In this document: positions 12,151 to 23,560 of the stretch, one piece after another | Position numbering within the stretch: the stretch's first letter is position 1 | Layout of the letters: every line of letters starts with the position of its first letter | Assembly: GCF_019578655.1 (NCBI RefSeq) | Contig: NC_063258.1 | Location: 620,001-684,000, forward strand | Reading direction: 5' to 3' | Source: Ricinus communis | Lineage: Eukaryota; Streptophyta; Magnoliopsida; Malpighiales; Euphorbiaceae | DNA: 64,000 bases | Notes under the pieces: generated by a model | Seen by the model: the letters and a program-made list of their open reading frames with translations, nothing else | The model's database searches: none | What the model was told of the DNA's origin: nothing | Made by a program: the position numbers and the translations under genes

Positions 12151-14969
12151 CTTTTTTAAATTTATAGACTTTTAACTCAAATCTTTATATATTTAGCTCA
12201 AATTAACTATATTTTAAAAAAAAATGAGTGTCGCTCTCTTTTAAAAATTAAAAAATTAAAAAATTATAATATAATTTAAAAACTATTTTATAAGTTAAAT
12301 AGTAAAATTAATATAATTAAGTAATAAATAGTTATTACCATAATTATTCTCGCTGAAACTACTCTCATCTCTACGATCCTTGGCATCATTACTCATCAGA
12401 ATCGCTCTTTTCAACGTCATTATTAAAAAAAAAGTAAGAACATTGTAGCAATATTTTTTTATTATATTTTGTTTAAATATCAATACATATTTTTAATTTA
12501 AATAATTTAGTATAATAAATTAATATTTTTATTTTTATTTTATCCACTCTTTTTTTAAGGAGTGTGTAACTCATTCTCTTATTTTTATAATAAAACAAAA
12601 CTAATTTAGATTAAATATGCAAGAGTTTAGCTAATTTAGATTAAATATATAAAAATTTAGATTAAGATATCCAAAAATTTAAAAAATAATTAAATTGAAC
12701 TCGAATAATAAAATTAATAGTCAAATTAAATTTATTTTATTATTTTTCGATATCTTGCCATTTTTATCTTTCTCTTCATAGCAGTAGGTCCGCTGCAGCG
12801 GTCGCTAACGATCATGTGTTATAGCCCGTCATATTATTTTTGCTGAAAAAGAAATTGTCAGTCATATTATAAAATGAAAAAATTAGAAGAGAAAATTGCA
12901 GAAGATAAACTCACTTTTAACGGGGCGATTGTTATCCTTTAAGTTTTGTATTTTCTTTTCTTTTATTTTAATTTCTATATTAAAAAAAAGACTTTGTTTA
13001 TCTTGTGTTTGTGTTTTATCACTTTTTTAAAACTGTTTAGAAAATTAAAAACTTCTTTTACAGAACAAAAAATGGTGGCTAATTTTTAGGATTTTGGATT
13101 TTGTACATTCTCAACAACTATCTTTTGGTATCTCTCTCACTTTCTTCTTTGTAAACTTTAATCATATTCAAATTATTTGTTAATCTCCTCTCCATCAAAC
13201 CTAAGTAAATAAATATAAATTACATGATAAGTAAATAATAAAAATAGTTAAATTAAATAAATAGTTTTTGAGATACTGATAATGAAAAATCAAAAACAGT
13301 TTTAAAGGTTTTCTGAAAATAAAAAAACTAAAAGCATATTTTAATATTATTCAGCCATCAAACAAGTGTAAATATGGAATGGACAAAGAGTTTCAGACAG
13401 AACCATGTGCCTAAATATTCCTATCAAATTTCTCCCTCACCCTTAACAAAAGAAAAGGAAAAATTCCTATCCAACTTGTAAAAGAAAGGAAAAAGAAAGT
13501 AACTACATAAATAAATAAAAAGTGAAAGTAGAATAGGAAAATGCCAACCTATATTAAAAGGATAAATTATATTATGCACCCAGATCCATATTACAATATA
13601 GACTTAAGTTATTTCGTACATGTGTTAAATTTTAAAATATATTTATTTTTATCTTGAAATTAGCTCGTATATATAAATATCTAACTAGTCTTTTATATGC
13701 ATGTTTTATTTGTTTTGGTTAGTTTCTTGATTGTATCTAATTTATTTTATTTAGCTTGTTGAATAGTAAAATTATCTTGTCCTAATTAGTTGATTAAAAT
13801 CTATGATATATCTTTTATATTTGATCTTTGGCAAATTAGTAATTTTATTAAGTATTAAGTATTGAATTTTAAATTTTAAATTTGTTTTTCAGATATTAAT
13901 TATTTAATTATTTTAAAAGAGTTAATGAACTTCTCAATGCTATTTTATATATAGATTTTATCATTTTTATGTTTAATTTCTTAAAATGGCTTTTAAGGAT
14001 AATTTTATATTTTTATAAAATATTGTAATGTCACACATTTCATATTATAATAAGTTATAAATTATTAAATATAAATTGTAAATCCATTAGTAGTACGGTG
14101 TATATTCATTGAAAATTTAGTGTGAAATATAAGTATAAGCAACAAAACAATTAAGCATTATTTATAGGTTATCACTTTATAAAATGTAAATTCATTATTC
14201 GAGAACTATAAATTTTTTAATAGAATTATTAAAAATTCAGTGTTAAAAGCAACATGATTAGTAAGTATTATTTACATGTTATCAATTATAAAATATAAAT
14301 TCTTCATTCATGAAATGTAAATTTATTGAAAATTTTTTTTTTTTAATATAAGTATAAGCAACATGATTATAAGTGTCGTTTATAGGTTCATGAACTATAA
14401 GCTGTAGTTTAATTATTCGTGAATTGTAAACTTATCAGTTGATAAATGAATTTATTTTTAATTTTTTAATTTATGAATTATAATTTATGAATCTTAAGCG
14501 TACATGTGATAAATTTTTTAAAATTTATGAATTTTTTATTCTTAGCTTATGAACATGTAACTTATTTATGAATTTTTAAAATATAATATATGAACCTCAT
14601 GCATAAATGTAATAAACCTGTAATTTATAATTTATGAACATTATATTTTCAGTTTATGAATATATCTTTTCAGCCTATAAATCTTTAGATTTATGATTGA
14701 TGTTTAAAACGTCTACTCATAAGTTTGTGTTCATACATATGATTACGGTTTATAATTGATAATTATGATTATAAATTTATTAATTTTAATACTTTATTAA
14801 TATTATTAAATTGTAAGAATTTAAATATTATTATGTAATAATAATAAATAATATAAATTTAAATTTAAAAATAAATCTTAACATAATTTAAAATATGAAT
14901 ATATTAAAGTGTAATTAAATTTTTTTTTTTATAAAAAAACTAAATCATTAATAAGATTTGATGTATATA
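12151..14969. other. AT-rich spacer without recognisable gene
   Basis: Very AT-rich sequence with short frames only (for example a 62-codon frame at 12295-12483) that lack conserved features. It contains a small GC-richer island near 12790-12830. The last 900 bases are full of degenerate 'atgaac/ataaac' repeats, entered separately. Confidence 0.6.
14136..14400. repeat. Degenerate tandem repeat, unit about 110 bp
   Basis: The block 'aagcaacA...attA...tttataggtt' followed by '...aaatgtaaattcatt...' begins near 14136, 14247 and 14355, giving spacings of 111 and 108 bp. The copies differ by small indels. Confidence 0.6.
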
Positions 14970-14974
14970 TAAAA
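14970..14974. other. Target site duplication TAAAA (left)
   Basis: Matches TAAAA at 21803-21807 exactly. The two copies flank the Ty3/gypsy element. Confidence 0.85.
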
Positions 14975-15744
14975 TGATATAATCCTTCTATGGAAGATAA
15001 GATTACACGCCAAGATCGATACTTATAAGATTTGCCAAAAATTATTTGCGGAACTATCATCCTTATTTATAAAAAAATAAGATCAATAGCTATAATGAGA
15101 TAAACTTAATTAATCTTAGAAACTAACAAGTTAATAGAATTAAATTAAGGTAGAAGTAAAATCAAAACCTAAACAATAAGCTTTAATCTCAAGAACACTC
15201 AAAGAAACTCTTTAAGCAAAAACAAAGTTTTTATTCAATCAAAGATTTTTGCTTTTGCCGAATTACATAGCTCTATTTATAGAGTTTAAAACAAAATAAT
15301 CCTAATCCTAGAATGACTAGGATATGCGGCCAAGACTCCTAAATAAATAAAACTTGAAGTAAAAGAGTAGCAAACTCCTATTTTGACTTGGACTTGTTAA
15401 AAGAAGACTCCTATTTTGACTTGGATTTTGACTTTGAATATTCAACCTTGGACTTGGGCTTTACGTTTGGGCTTGAATTCAATATAAATCAGATATGATC
15501 TTCATGCCTTCACGTTGGGTTTTAATCCCTAAATGAAATACAATTAATCAAAGTTGAATCTTGATCTTCTAAGTCCAACTCGCTAACATTGCTTCTTGAA
15601 TGCATCTTGTCTATCACATGGACCATGAAAGAACACAAAGCAGCCTTGAATCTCTTGCTTCTAGCTCGTGTGATTGGACCCTCATATTTCAATGGATCCA
15701 TTTGTGGCTTGCTTGGTGGTGAAGGATCAGCCTTGATTTCATCA
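14975..15744 (-). repeat. 3' LTR of Ty3/gypsy element
   Basis: A 770-bp LTR, almost collinear with 21046-21802. On the minus strand it begins TGATGAAATC right after the purine tract at 15758-15745, and the last 220 or so bases of pol lie inside it. Confidence 0.9.
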
Positions 15745-16358
15745 TCCCCTCCCTCCTCGAAAGGATTCGTCCTCGAATCAAGACCTTCATCAAAAGAAAA
15801 TGGAGATAAATCAGCAACATTGAATGTAGCACTAACTCCATACTTACCGGGTAAATCAATCTTGTAAACATTATTGTTCATGCGTTCTAACACTTGGAAA
15901 GGTCCATCTCCCCTTGGCATCAACTTGCTTTTTCTTTGGTTTGGGAATCTTTCTTTGCGCAAGTATATCCACATCCAATCTCTGGGTTCAAAGATCACCT
16001 CTTTTCTTCCTTTGTTCGTGTGTTTAGCATTTGCTTCATTCTTGCGCTCTAGATTAGCTCGAACCTGTTCATGCAATTTAAGCACAAATTCGGCCTTTTT
16101 CTTGGCATCAAGGTTAGTTTGTTCCTTTAAAGGTAAAGCAATCAAATCTAAAGGACTCAAAGGTACAAACCCATAGACAATCTCAAAAGGGCAGAATTTA
16201 GTTGAAGAATGCATGGTTCTATTATAAGTAAATTCTATATGCGGCAAGCAATCTTCCCAACTCTTAATGTTGCGTTTTACCATAGTGCGTAGTAGTTGTG
16301 ATATTACTACTTCAGCTTGACCATTGGTTTGTGGGTGACAAGTTATTGAAAATAACAA
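15522..16358 (-). pseudogene. Ty3/gypsy integrase C-terminal half and pol end
   Basis: An open frame of 278 codons. It starts inside the integrase core (CHPQTNGQAEVV, then a run with the catalytic-Glu region) and continues through IEFTYNRTMHSSTKFCPFEIVYG and a GPFQVLERMNNNVYKIDLPGKYG-like C-terminal domain. It ends in a basic tail with GPITRARSKRFKAAL. A stop just upstream separates it from the first half of integrase. The frame runs through the PPT and about 220 bp into the 3' LTR before its own stop. Confidence 0.85.
15745..15758 (-). other. Polypurine tract, inside the pol reading frame
   Basis: The minus strand reads GAGGAGGGAGGGGA immediately before the 3' LTR. The same bases are codons for an acidic/Gly stretch (EEGG) of the pol frame. 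Confidence 0.9.
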
Positions 16359-16376
16359 GCGTGTACCTAACTTACC

Positions 16377-16760
16377 CTATAAAGTCTTCCAAAAGTGGCT
16401 CAAAAACTTAGCATCCCTATCACTAACTATGGTGCGTGGCATACCATGTAAACGCACTACCTCTCTAAAGAATAGGTCAGCAATATGTTGTGTATCATTA
16501 GTTTTCTTACAAGCTATAAAATGTGCCATCTTTGAAAACCTATCAACAACAACAAATATGTTATCATGCTCATGCCTAGTTCTAGGTAATCTAAGTATAA
16601 AATCCATAGAAATATCAACCCAAGGTGAACTAGATATAGGGAGAGGCATATACAAACCATGTGGTTGAAGCTTAGACTTAGCATGTTTGCACACAATACA
16701 ATTTGCACAAAATCGCATAACATCCTTTTTCATGCAAGGCCAATAAAAGTGATCATGCAA
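16377..16760 (-). pseudogene. Ty3/gypsy integrase N-terminal half
   Basis: A 127-codon open piece. It contains the zinc-binding end ([13 protein letters not shown]), then [15 protein letters not shown] with the first catalytic Asp, [18 protein letters not shown], and [21 protein letters not shown] with the second Asp. It is separated from the 3' half at 16358 by a stop. Integrase would join element DNA to the chromosome; this one is interrupted. Confidence 0.88.
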
Positions 16761-16973
16761 TACATCTAAAGTCTTTTGAACACCAAAGTGTCACATCAAA
16801 CCACCCTCATGTGCTTCTTTCACAAGTAAATCACGTATAGAACAAGAAGGAATGCATAAACATTTTTCAAAGAAAAGAAAACCATCATGCCTGTAATACT
16901 TATCAAACTCACCTTGTTCACATGCCTTATACACTTGGCTGAAATTACTATCATCATGATATAAGTCTTTTAT

Positions 16974-17690
16974 TTATTCAAAACCTAGTAATTTGGTATC
17001 TAAAACAATAATTAAAGCACATCTTCTAGATAAAGCATCAGCCACTATGTTATCTTTACCTTGCTTGTACTTGATGATATAAGGGATTGCTTTAATGAAC
17101 TCACTCCATTTAGCATTTCTTCTATTCAGCTTGTTTTGACCCTTTAAGTACTTCAAGGATTCATAATCGGTGTGGATCACGAACTCTTTGGTCAGCAAGT
17201 AATGTTGCCATACTTCTAAAGCTCTAACAAGTGCATAGAGTTCCTTGTCATAAGTTGGATACTTTAGGCTTGCTCCATTCAACTTTTCGCTAAAATAGGC
17301 TATTGGCTTTCCATCTTGTATTAGAACAGCTCCAATACCTATACCGGAAGCATCACAATCAATCTCAAAAGTCTTATCAAAATTAGGAAGAGATAGAATA
17401 GGAGAAGAAGTAAGTTTTTATTTGAGCAAGTCAAACGCCGATTGTGGTGCTTCTCCCCAATTAAACTTCACATCTTTCTTCACTAATTCATTCAATAATG
17501 TGGCAATGGTACTGAAATCTTTCACAAAACGCCTATAGAAGCTTGCTAGTCCATGAAAACTTCGAACTTCACTTGTATTTGTGGGAATCGGCCACTCTTT
17601 GATTGCCTTCACCTTTTCTTCATCAACCTCAATTTCTTTTGCACTAACAACAAAACCAAGAAAACAAGTTTGTTTATGCAAAAACTGCAC
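16974..17690 (-). pseudogene. Ty3/gypsy RT thumb and RNase H
   Basis: Two open pieces. 17690-17418 is the RT connection ([34 protein letters not shown]). 17282-16974 is RNase H ([31 protein letters not shown], ending [13 protein letters not shown]). The linker between them (about 17417-17283) is in a shifted or stopped frame. Confidence 0.85.
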
Positions 17691-18193
17691 TTCTTGAGGT
17701 TAGCAAATAAAACTTCTTTGCGTAAAGTTTCAAGAACTAAACTCACGTGCTTTACATGTTCATCATAATACTTGCTATAAATAAGTATATCATCAAAATA
17801 ATCAACCACAAACCTGCCTATATAAGCACGCAAAACATGATTCATTAATTTCATAAATGTACTAGGTGCATTAGTTAAACAAACGGCATGACTAACCACT
17901 CATATAAACCAAATTTAGTTTTAAATGTTGCTTTCCATTCATCATCCTCTTTCATTCTAATTTGATGATAACCACTTTTTAGATCAATCTTAGTGAACAA
18001 CAGCCCCATGCAACTCATCAAGCATATCATCTGACCTAGGTATAGAATGACGATATTTAATAGTTATTTTGTTAATTGCACGAAAATCTACACACATACA
18101 CCAAGAACCATCTTTCTTAGGAACAAGTATAACAGGAACAACACATGGACTTAAACTTTCCCTAACATAACCTTTATTAAGAAGTTCTTCCAC
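17609..18193 (-). pseudogene. Ty3/gypsy reverse transcriptase palm
   Basis: 18193-17990 reads [33 protein letters not shown], the standard gypsy RT start. 17899-17609 holds [17 protein letters not shown] and the catalytic box YFDDILIYSK. A frameshift and stop lie between the two pieces. The catalytic Asp pair is intact, but the frame is not. Confidence 0.88.
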
Positions 18194-18851
18194 TTGGCAT
18201 TGTAGTTCTTTGGTTTCCTCGGGATTTGCTCTATATGTCAGCCTATTGGGTATGGTAGAACTAGGTACAAAGTCAATTTGGTGCTCAATTCTACGAATGG
18301 GTGGTAACCACTTGAAATTTCATTGGGAAACACGTCCTCAAACTCTTGCAAAAGAGACTTGAAACTTGAAGGCAAAGAAAGCTCGTTAGTGGTTAGAAAA
18401 CTTTCTTTGTAAACAAGCACAAGTATTTGTTTTTGTGACATTAAAGCTTTTCTCACATCTCTCTCTCTTGCCACAAAGCTCACTTTCCTCTCTTTTTCAC
18501 TCAACTCATTATTTTCTTACACCTCACAACTCAATGTTTTCTTTTTGCGCAAACTCACTTTCTCTCCTTTTTCCTCTCTTTTCTCACACCCCTCATGGTT
18601 TTCCACACAGCTCTCCTTTTGCTTGTGCACCTTTTTTTTTCACATGCACTCTCTCACTCTCTTTCTTTTTCTTTTTCATAGGCAGCAACTTTAAGTCTCA
18701 TTGTACGTTGATCTTTATTAACAATCTTTGGACTTAAAGGTGTAAGAGTATAAAGTTTGTTGTGAAGTGTAAGACAATAGCAATTTGAATGCCCCTTGTA
18801 GATGACATCTCTATCAAACAGCCATGATCTTCCCAAAAGTAGATGACAAGC

Positions 18852-19085
18852 TTACATTGGGATCACATCAGACAATACTTCATCTTGGAACTTTTGCACA
18901 TAAAACGCTACCCTAACTTGCTTTGAAACCTTGATACCTCCTGAATCATTCAACCATTGAAGAGTATATGGTTTTGGATGTTTGGTTGTTGGAAGTTTCA
19001 ATTGATCCACCATCATTGTGCTAGCAACGTTAGTGCAACTACCACTATCAATAATTAAAACACAAGGAGTTTTCTTACCAAACAA
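18852..19085 (-). pseudogene. Ty3/gypsy aspartic protease remnant
   Basis: A 77-codon open piece with CVLIIDSGSCTNVAS carrying the catalytic D-S-G, followed by LQWLNDSGGIKVSKQVRV, which is typical of plant gypsy proteases. It is cut off at both sides by stops. The region 18240-18840 between protease and RT contains further short pol pieces and a pyrimidine-rich insertion-like patch. Confidence 0.8.
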
Positions 19086-19299
19086 CGTGTACAGAAGATG
19101 TTCTCTCTTTGGCTTTCATCATTAGCCCCTTGTTGTACGTTCAAGGATCTAATGGTGACTCCACATAGATCACCTGAATGCCCCTATTGCTTAGCTCCAT
19201 CATCGGAATAGCAATCTTCCAATTCGAGCATTGAATCTTCATCACTTTCAGCTCCACTTTCTTCTTCACTAGCATACACCAATTCGCCTCCTTTTAATG

Positions 19300-20304
19300 C
19301 TAAAGTGCATTTGTTCGGACATTGAGAAGAGATATGTCCATAGCCTAGGCATTTGAAGCATTGGATCTTTTTGGCTTTTATTATTTTGATCCCTCTTTGT
19401 TTCGGCTTTATTATCTTTAGACACTTTCTTTCCTTTATTTTGGGCAGAATTTGTACCTTTCCAATTGGATTTTCAATTAGAATTTGTTGAAGATGAGTTC
19501 TTGCTCTTTTGCTTCAATTGCCGCTCTATCTTGATTGCCATGTGTAGCATGTCCTCCATCTCTACATAATGTTGCAATTCAACAAGATTAGCAATATTTT
19601 TGTTAAGACCATGCAAAAATCGAGCCATAATAGCCTCCCTATCTTCTTCTATATTGGCCCTAATCAAAGCAATCTCCATCTCTTGATAATACTCCTCTAC
19701 ATTCTTTCCCCCTTGTACAAAACTTTGTAGCTTATTGTACAACTCTCTATGGTATTGAGAAGGAATAAAGCGTTTTCTCATTATTCGTTTCACTTCAACC
19801 CATGTTTGGATCTCCCCCTCAGTATTCCTACGCCTATTACTTATTATTGATCCCACCAAATTGCGACATAATGGGTGAATTCAACTACGATAAATTTTAC
19901 TTTCTTCTTCTCACTATAGTTATGGCATTCAAATACTCTCTCAACCTTCTTCTCCCACTCTAGATACAACTCGGGATCACTCTTACCTTGAAGGAACGAA
20001 TTGTAAGCTTAATACTAACTAAGTTTGAATCTACCTTATTTCTCCCATGGTGAGTTTCGGTTCTATCTCCCCATTCTTCTTCATCTCTCCATGTTCCTCT
20101 CCTCGCTCTAGACATACTTTCCTCATCTCGAAAGCTCCTACCTCTCGATTCAGATTTGATTTTTATTAGTTCATCCATCATTTCAGCATACCTATTTTCG
20201 TTATCAAGTCTTTGTCATTCAAGTTTGGAGTTTATAGCCTCCATGAATACTCTCATATCTGGAATTCCATGATCAGAATCTTTGGAAGAAGACTGATTAG
20301 ACAT
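19300..20304 (-). pseudogene. Ty3/gypsy gag remnant with CCHC knuckle
   Basis: A start codon at 20304 (MSNQSSSKDSDHG) is in frame with the open piece 20181-19960, with one TGA between them. The retrotransposon gag domain lies at 19859-19473 (TWVEVKRIMRKRFIPSQYHREL, GGKNVEEYYQEMEIALIRA). A CCHC knuckle lies near 19362-19317 (CFKCLGYGHISSQC). Frames change between the blocks. Confidence 0.82.
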
Positions 20305-21030
20305 GGTTTCAAGAAGATTGGTTTCTTCCTCATGTGTTTACACTCAATCAAAAAAAGAGTTTATCTTTGTGCCCTTCAAAATTAACTCAAATTATAAAAG
20401 GTAAAATCACAACCAACTTAATAAAATATAATTAACAAGCTAGAACAGAAATTAATTAAGCTAAAGATGAATTAGAGGAAAATAAGAATAAAATAATGAA
20501 CTAAGAATAAGGATGGAAGTAGAAGAAATAAAGAATAACGGAATGATAAAGAAGAATATAAGAAACTGAATAGGAAACAATTAAGGAAAAGTAGAATAGG
20601 AAAAGGAATTGAAAAGAGAAGGTTATGTGATATCTTCAAACCTGGTTTTCTTTGGATTTTGACCTTGACCAAGTCAATCTTTTTTTGAATCAGCTCCAAA
20701 TCTTGCTTTCTATACTCTTTCCTTTTTTTTAAGCCTCACTTTGGATCAATACTTCAAATCCGCACATAATTTTTTTTTTATAACCAAACAAGAACAAAAC
20801 ACATAGAGCTTAATTTGATTGAAACATCTCGAAGTCTTTGATCAAGCAAACTAAAGGAAACGAAATAACAAAATAAAGATATCACAGACTAATTTATCTA
20901 GAACGTCTCGAAGACATTAACCAAACAAATTGACAAAGAGAATAAGATGAAAAGAGGAATCTGAAAACAAAAGAGGAGTAGAAGAATAACGAAGATAACA
21001 AATAGGAAACATAACTAAACCTTGTAAGCT
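20305..21030 (-). other. Leader between PBS and gag of Ty3/gypsy element
   Basis: A non-coding leader of about 0.7 kb. It contains two copies of a 'aacatctcgaag/aacgtctcgaag' motif (near 20820 and 20900). The short open frame at 20472-20699 has no family features. Confidence 0.6.
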
Positions 21031-21043
21031 AGCTCTGATACCA
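21031..21043 (-). other. Primer binding site (initiator tRNA-Met)
   Basis: The minus strand reads TGGTATCAGAGCT, 2 bp after the end of the 5' LTR. Confidence 0.88.
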
Positions 21044-21045
21044 AA

Positions 21046-21802
21046 TGATGTAAACCTTCTATGGAAGAGAAGATTATACGCCAAGATCGATACTTATAAG
21101 GTTTGCCAAAAGTTATTTGCGAAACTATCACCTTTATTTATAAAGAAATAAGACCAATAGCTATAATGAGATGAACTTAATTAATCCTAGAAACTAACAA
21201 GTTAATAGAATTAAATTAAGGTAGAAGTGAAATCAAAACTTAAACAATAAGCTTTAATCTCAAGAACACTCAAAGAAACTCTTTAAGCAAAAACAAGGTT
21301 TTTATTCAATCAAAGATTTTTGCTTTTGCCGAATTACATAGCTCTATTTATAGACTTTAAAACAAAATAATCATAATCCTAGAATGACTAGGATATGCGG
21401 TCAAGACTCCTGAATAAACAAAACTTAAAGTAAAATAGTAGCAAACTCCTATTTTAACTTGGACTTGTTAAAATAACACTCCTATTTTGACTTTAAATAT
21501 TCAACCTTGGACTTGGCTTTACATTTGGGCTTGAATTCAACATAAATCAGATATGATCTTCATATCTTCACGTTCGGCTTTAATCCCTGAATGAAATACA
21601 ATTAATCAAAGTTGAATCTTAATCTTTTAAGTCCAACTCACTAACCTTGCTTTTTGAATGCATCTTGTCCATTACGTGGACCATGAAATAACACAAGGCA
21701 GCCTTGAATCTTTTACTTCTAACTCGTGTGATTGGACCCTCATATTTCAATGGATCCATTCGTGGCTTGCTTGGTGGTGAAGAATCAGCCTTGATTTTAT
21801 CA
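21046..21802 (-). repeat. 5' LTR of Ty3/gypsy element
   Basis: A 757-bp LTR matching 14975-15744. Because the LTR begins inside pol, this copy carries a detached fragment of the pol 3' end at about 21600-21800. Confidence 0.9.
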
Positions 21803-21807
21803 TAAAA
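21803..21807. other. Target site duplication TAAAA (right)
   Basis: Exact match to 14970-14974. Confidence 0.85.
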
Positions 21808-22740
21808 TCTAATTTTAATATATTCGTATTTTTATTATTAAAAATAGTAGCATATTATAAAAAATTAGTGTTGTAATTAAAAGGAAATATAAAATATTCA
21901 GGAAACATAAAATTAAAATATAAAATGTAATAGTTAATTATTAATGATAATACAATAGAAAATAAAAGAAAAACTATTCAAATTAGTGAAAAAAAAAAGT
22001 AGAAAAAGGAATTACACAAAAAAGATACGTTGAAACATTGAAAATAAAGTAATCATGTATGGGTCTCAATTAAAAAAATATGTGATTACTAAACACATAT
22101 TAATTGCTCAACATCCATAATGCTATTCTATTAAATACAAGAAAGAGGAGTTGTTATATTGTGGAGCCACGTACATTTGGCTTTATGTGACTAGAACTAC
22201 TACCACGTGTGGTTTGTATGTTTTCTAGAAAAAAGTCTAATCGATGATTTTATCCACAATTGAAATAAAAAATCGTCAGCTTAATAAAATATAATTTTTT
22301 ACGTAAATTAAAACACATATTATTTTTTTCAATATTAAAAATTCAATTTTTATTATTTTTTTATATTTTTATTTATTTTTATTTTATACACGCTTTCCTA
22401 TTCTTAAAATTACAATCTTTATAATTTTGTTAATTTTCAATTAAATTTTTTTAAAATTTAAAATTTCTATAAATTTCGTTATTTTATAAACATATTCATA
22501 TTTATTTGAAGTGGAATTTCGATATAATTACATAAATTACTTACAAAAATAATAATAAAAATATTAAAGAACTTACAGTTTAAATCTTATGAAACTAAAA
22601 TTTATGACTGAAAAACTAACATTTTATATAAATTTTGTTATTGATGAATATATTATTTATTTTGTATGAAGAAAATACTCATTTAAATTATTTTATGTAT
22701 GTATGATGAACTTCTTTATTATAACTTATAATTATTAAAT

Positions 22741-23560
22741 TTTTATTATATATTTGATGAACCTCAAGTGATACGTTGATGAACTTGTTGACTATAACTT
22801 ATGAATAATAAATCTATGCTATAAAATTGTGTTATATATTTAATGAATCTTAGGTGATACTTTAATGAATTTGTTGTTTATAGATAATGAATCTGTTCAT
22901 TATTACCCCATGAATACTGATTTATTTTTATGTATATATGACATGTTCATTACGTAAAATTTTTATATTCATCTTTTAGTGATATAAGGTTCATTGTGCT
23001 ACAAATGAATATATATTCTATTTCAAAAATAAATTTATTTTTAAAATTATGAATAACTTGATGAACTTGCAGTTTGTATATAATGAACTTCAAGTGATAC
23101 TTTAATGAACCTGTTGTTTGTAGATAATGAACACTTTTATTATAACCAATGAATACCGATTTATTTTTATGCATATATGGTATATTGCCCATTATGTAAA
23201 ACTTTTATATTTATCTGTTAATGATATAAAGTTCATTGTACTACAAAATGAATCTTTTTCATTTTAAAATTAAATTTATTTTTAAAATTATGAACAACAT
23301 GATGAACTCATAGTTCATATTTTATAAACCCCAATGTGCTATAAAACGAACCGGTTACATTTCATGAATAAAACTGTTACCAAAATTATGAATAAAATGA
23401 TGAATATATTGTTCATATATAATGAATCTTAATTTGCTACAAAATAAACCTATTTAATTTTAAAAATAAAATTATTATCAAAAAAATAATGAACTTGTAA
23501 TTCATATGTAATGAATCTCAATGTCCTACATAGTGAACCTATTATTTTCCAGCAATGAAA
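22741..23560. repeat. Degenerate tandem array, unit about 240 bp with internal sub-repeats
   Basis: 'gtgatactttaatgaa...tgttgttt.tagataatgaa' occurs near 22853 and 23093. 'gatataa.gttcattgt.ctacaaa' occurs near 22981 and 23222. Both pairs are about 240 bp apart. A shorter motif resembling atgaacctcaagtg...atgaacttgttg recurs within units. Confidence 0.65.

Larger units (their letters stand above)
14975..21802 (-). mobile_element. Full-length Ty3/gypsy retrotransposon, inactive
   Basis: Both LTRs are present (14975-15744 and 21046-21802), begin TG and end CA, and are flanked by a perfect 5-bp duplication TAAAA. On the minus strand the order is 5' LTR, PBS, leader, gag, protease, RT, RNase H, integrase, PPT, 3' LTR; integrase after RT marks Ty3/gypsy. 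The LTRs are highly similar along their length, with scattered substitutions. No chromodomain is recognised after integrase. Coding frames are broken in several places. The lineage within Ty3/gypsy was not assigned. Confidence 0.93.

Noticed and set aside
12200..12600. Possible inverted repeat ('gagtgtcgctctc' and 'gagtgtgtaactcattctc')
   Set aside because: The similarity is too short and imperfect, with no flanking duplication.
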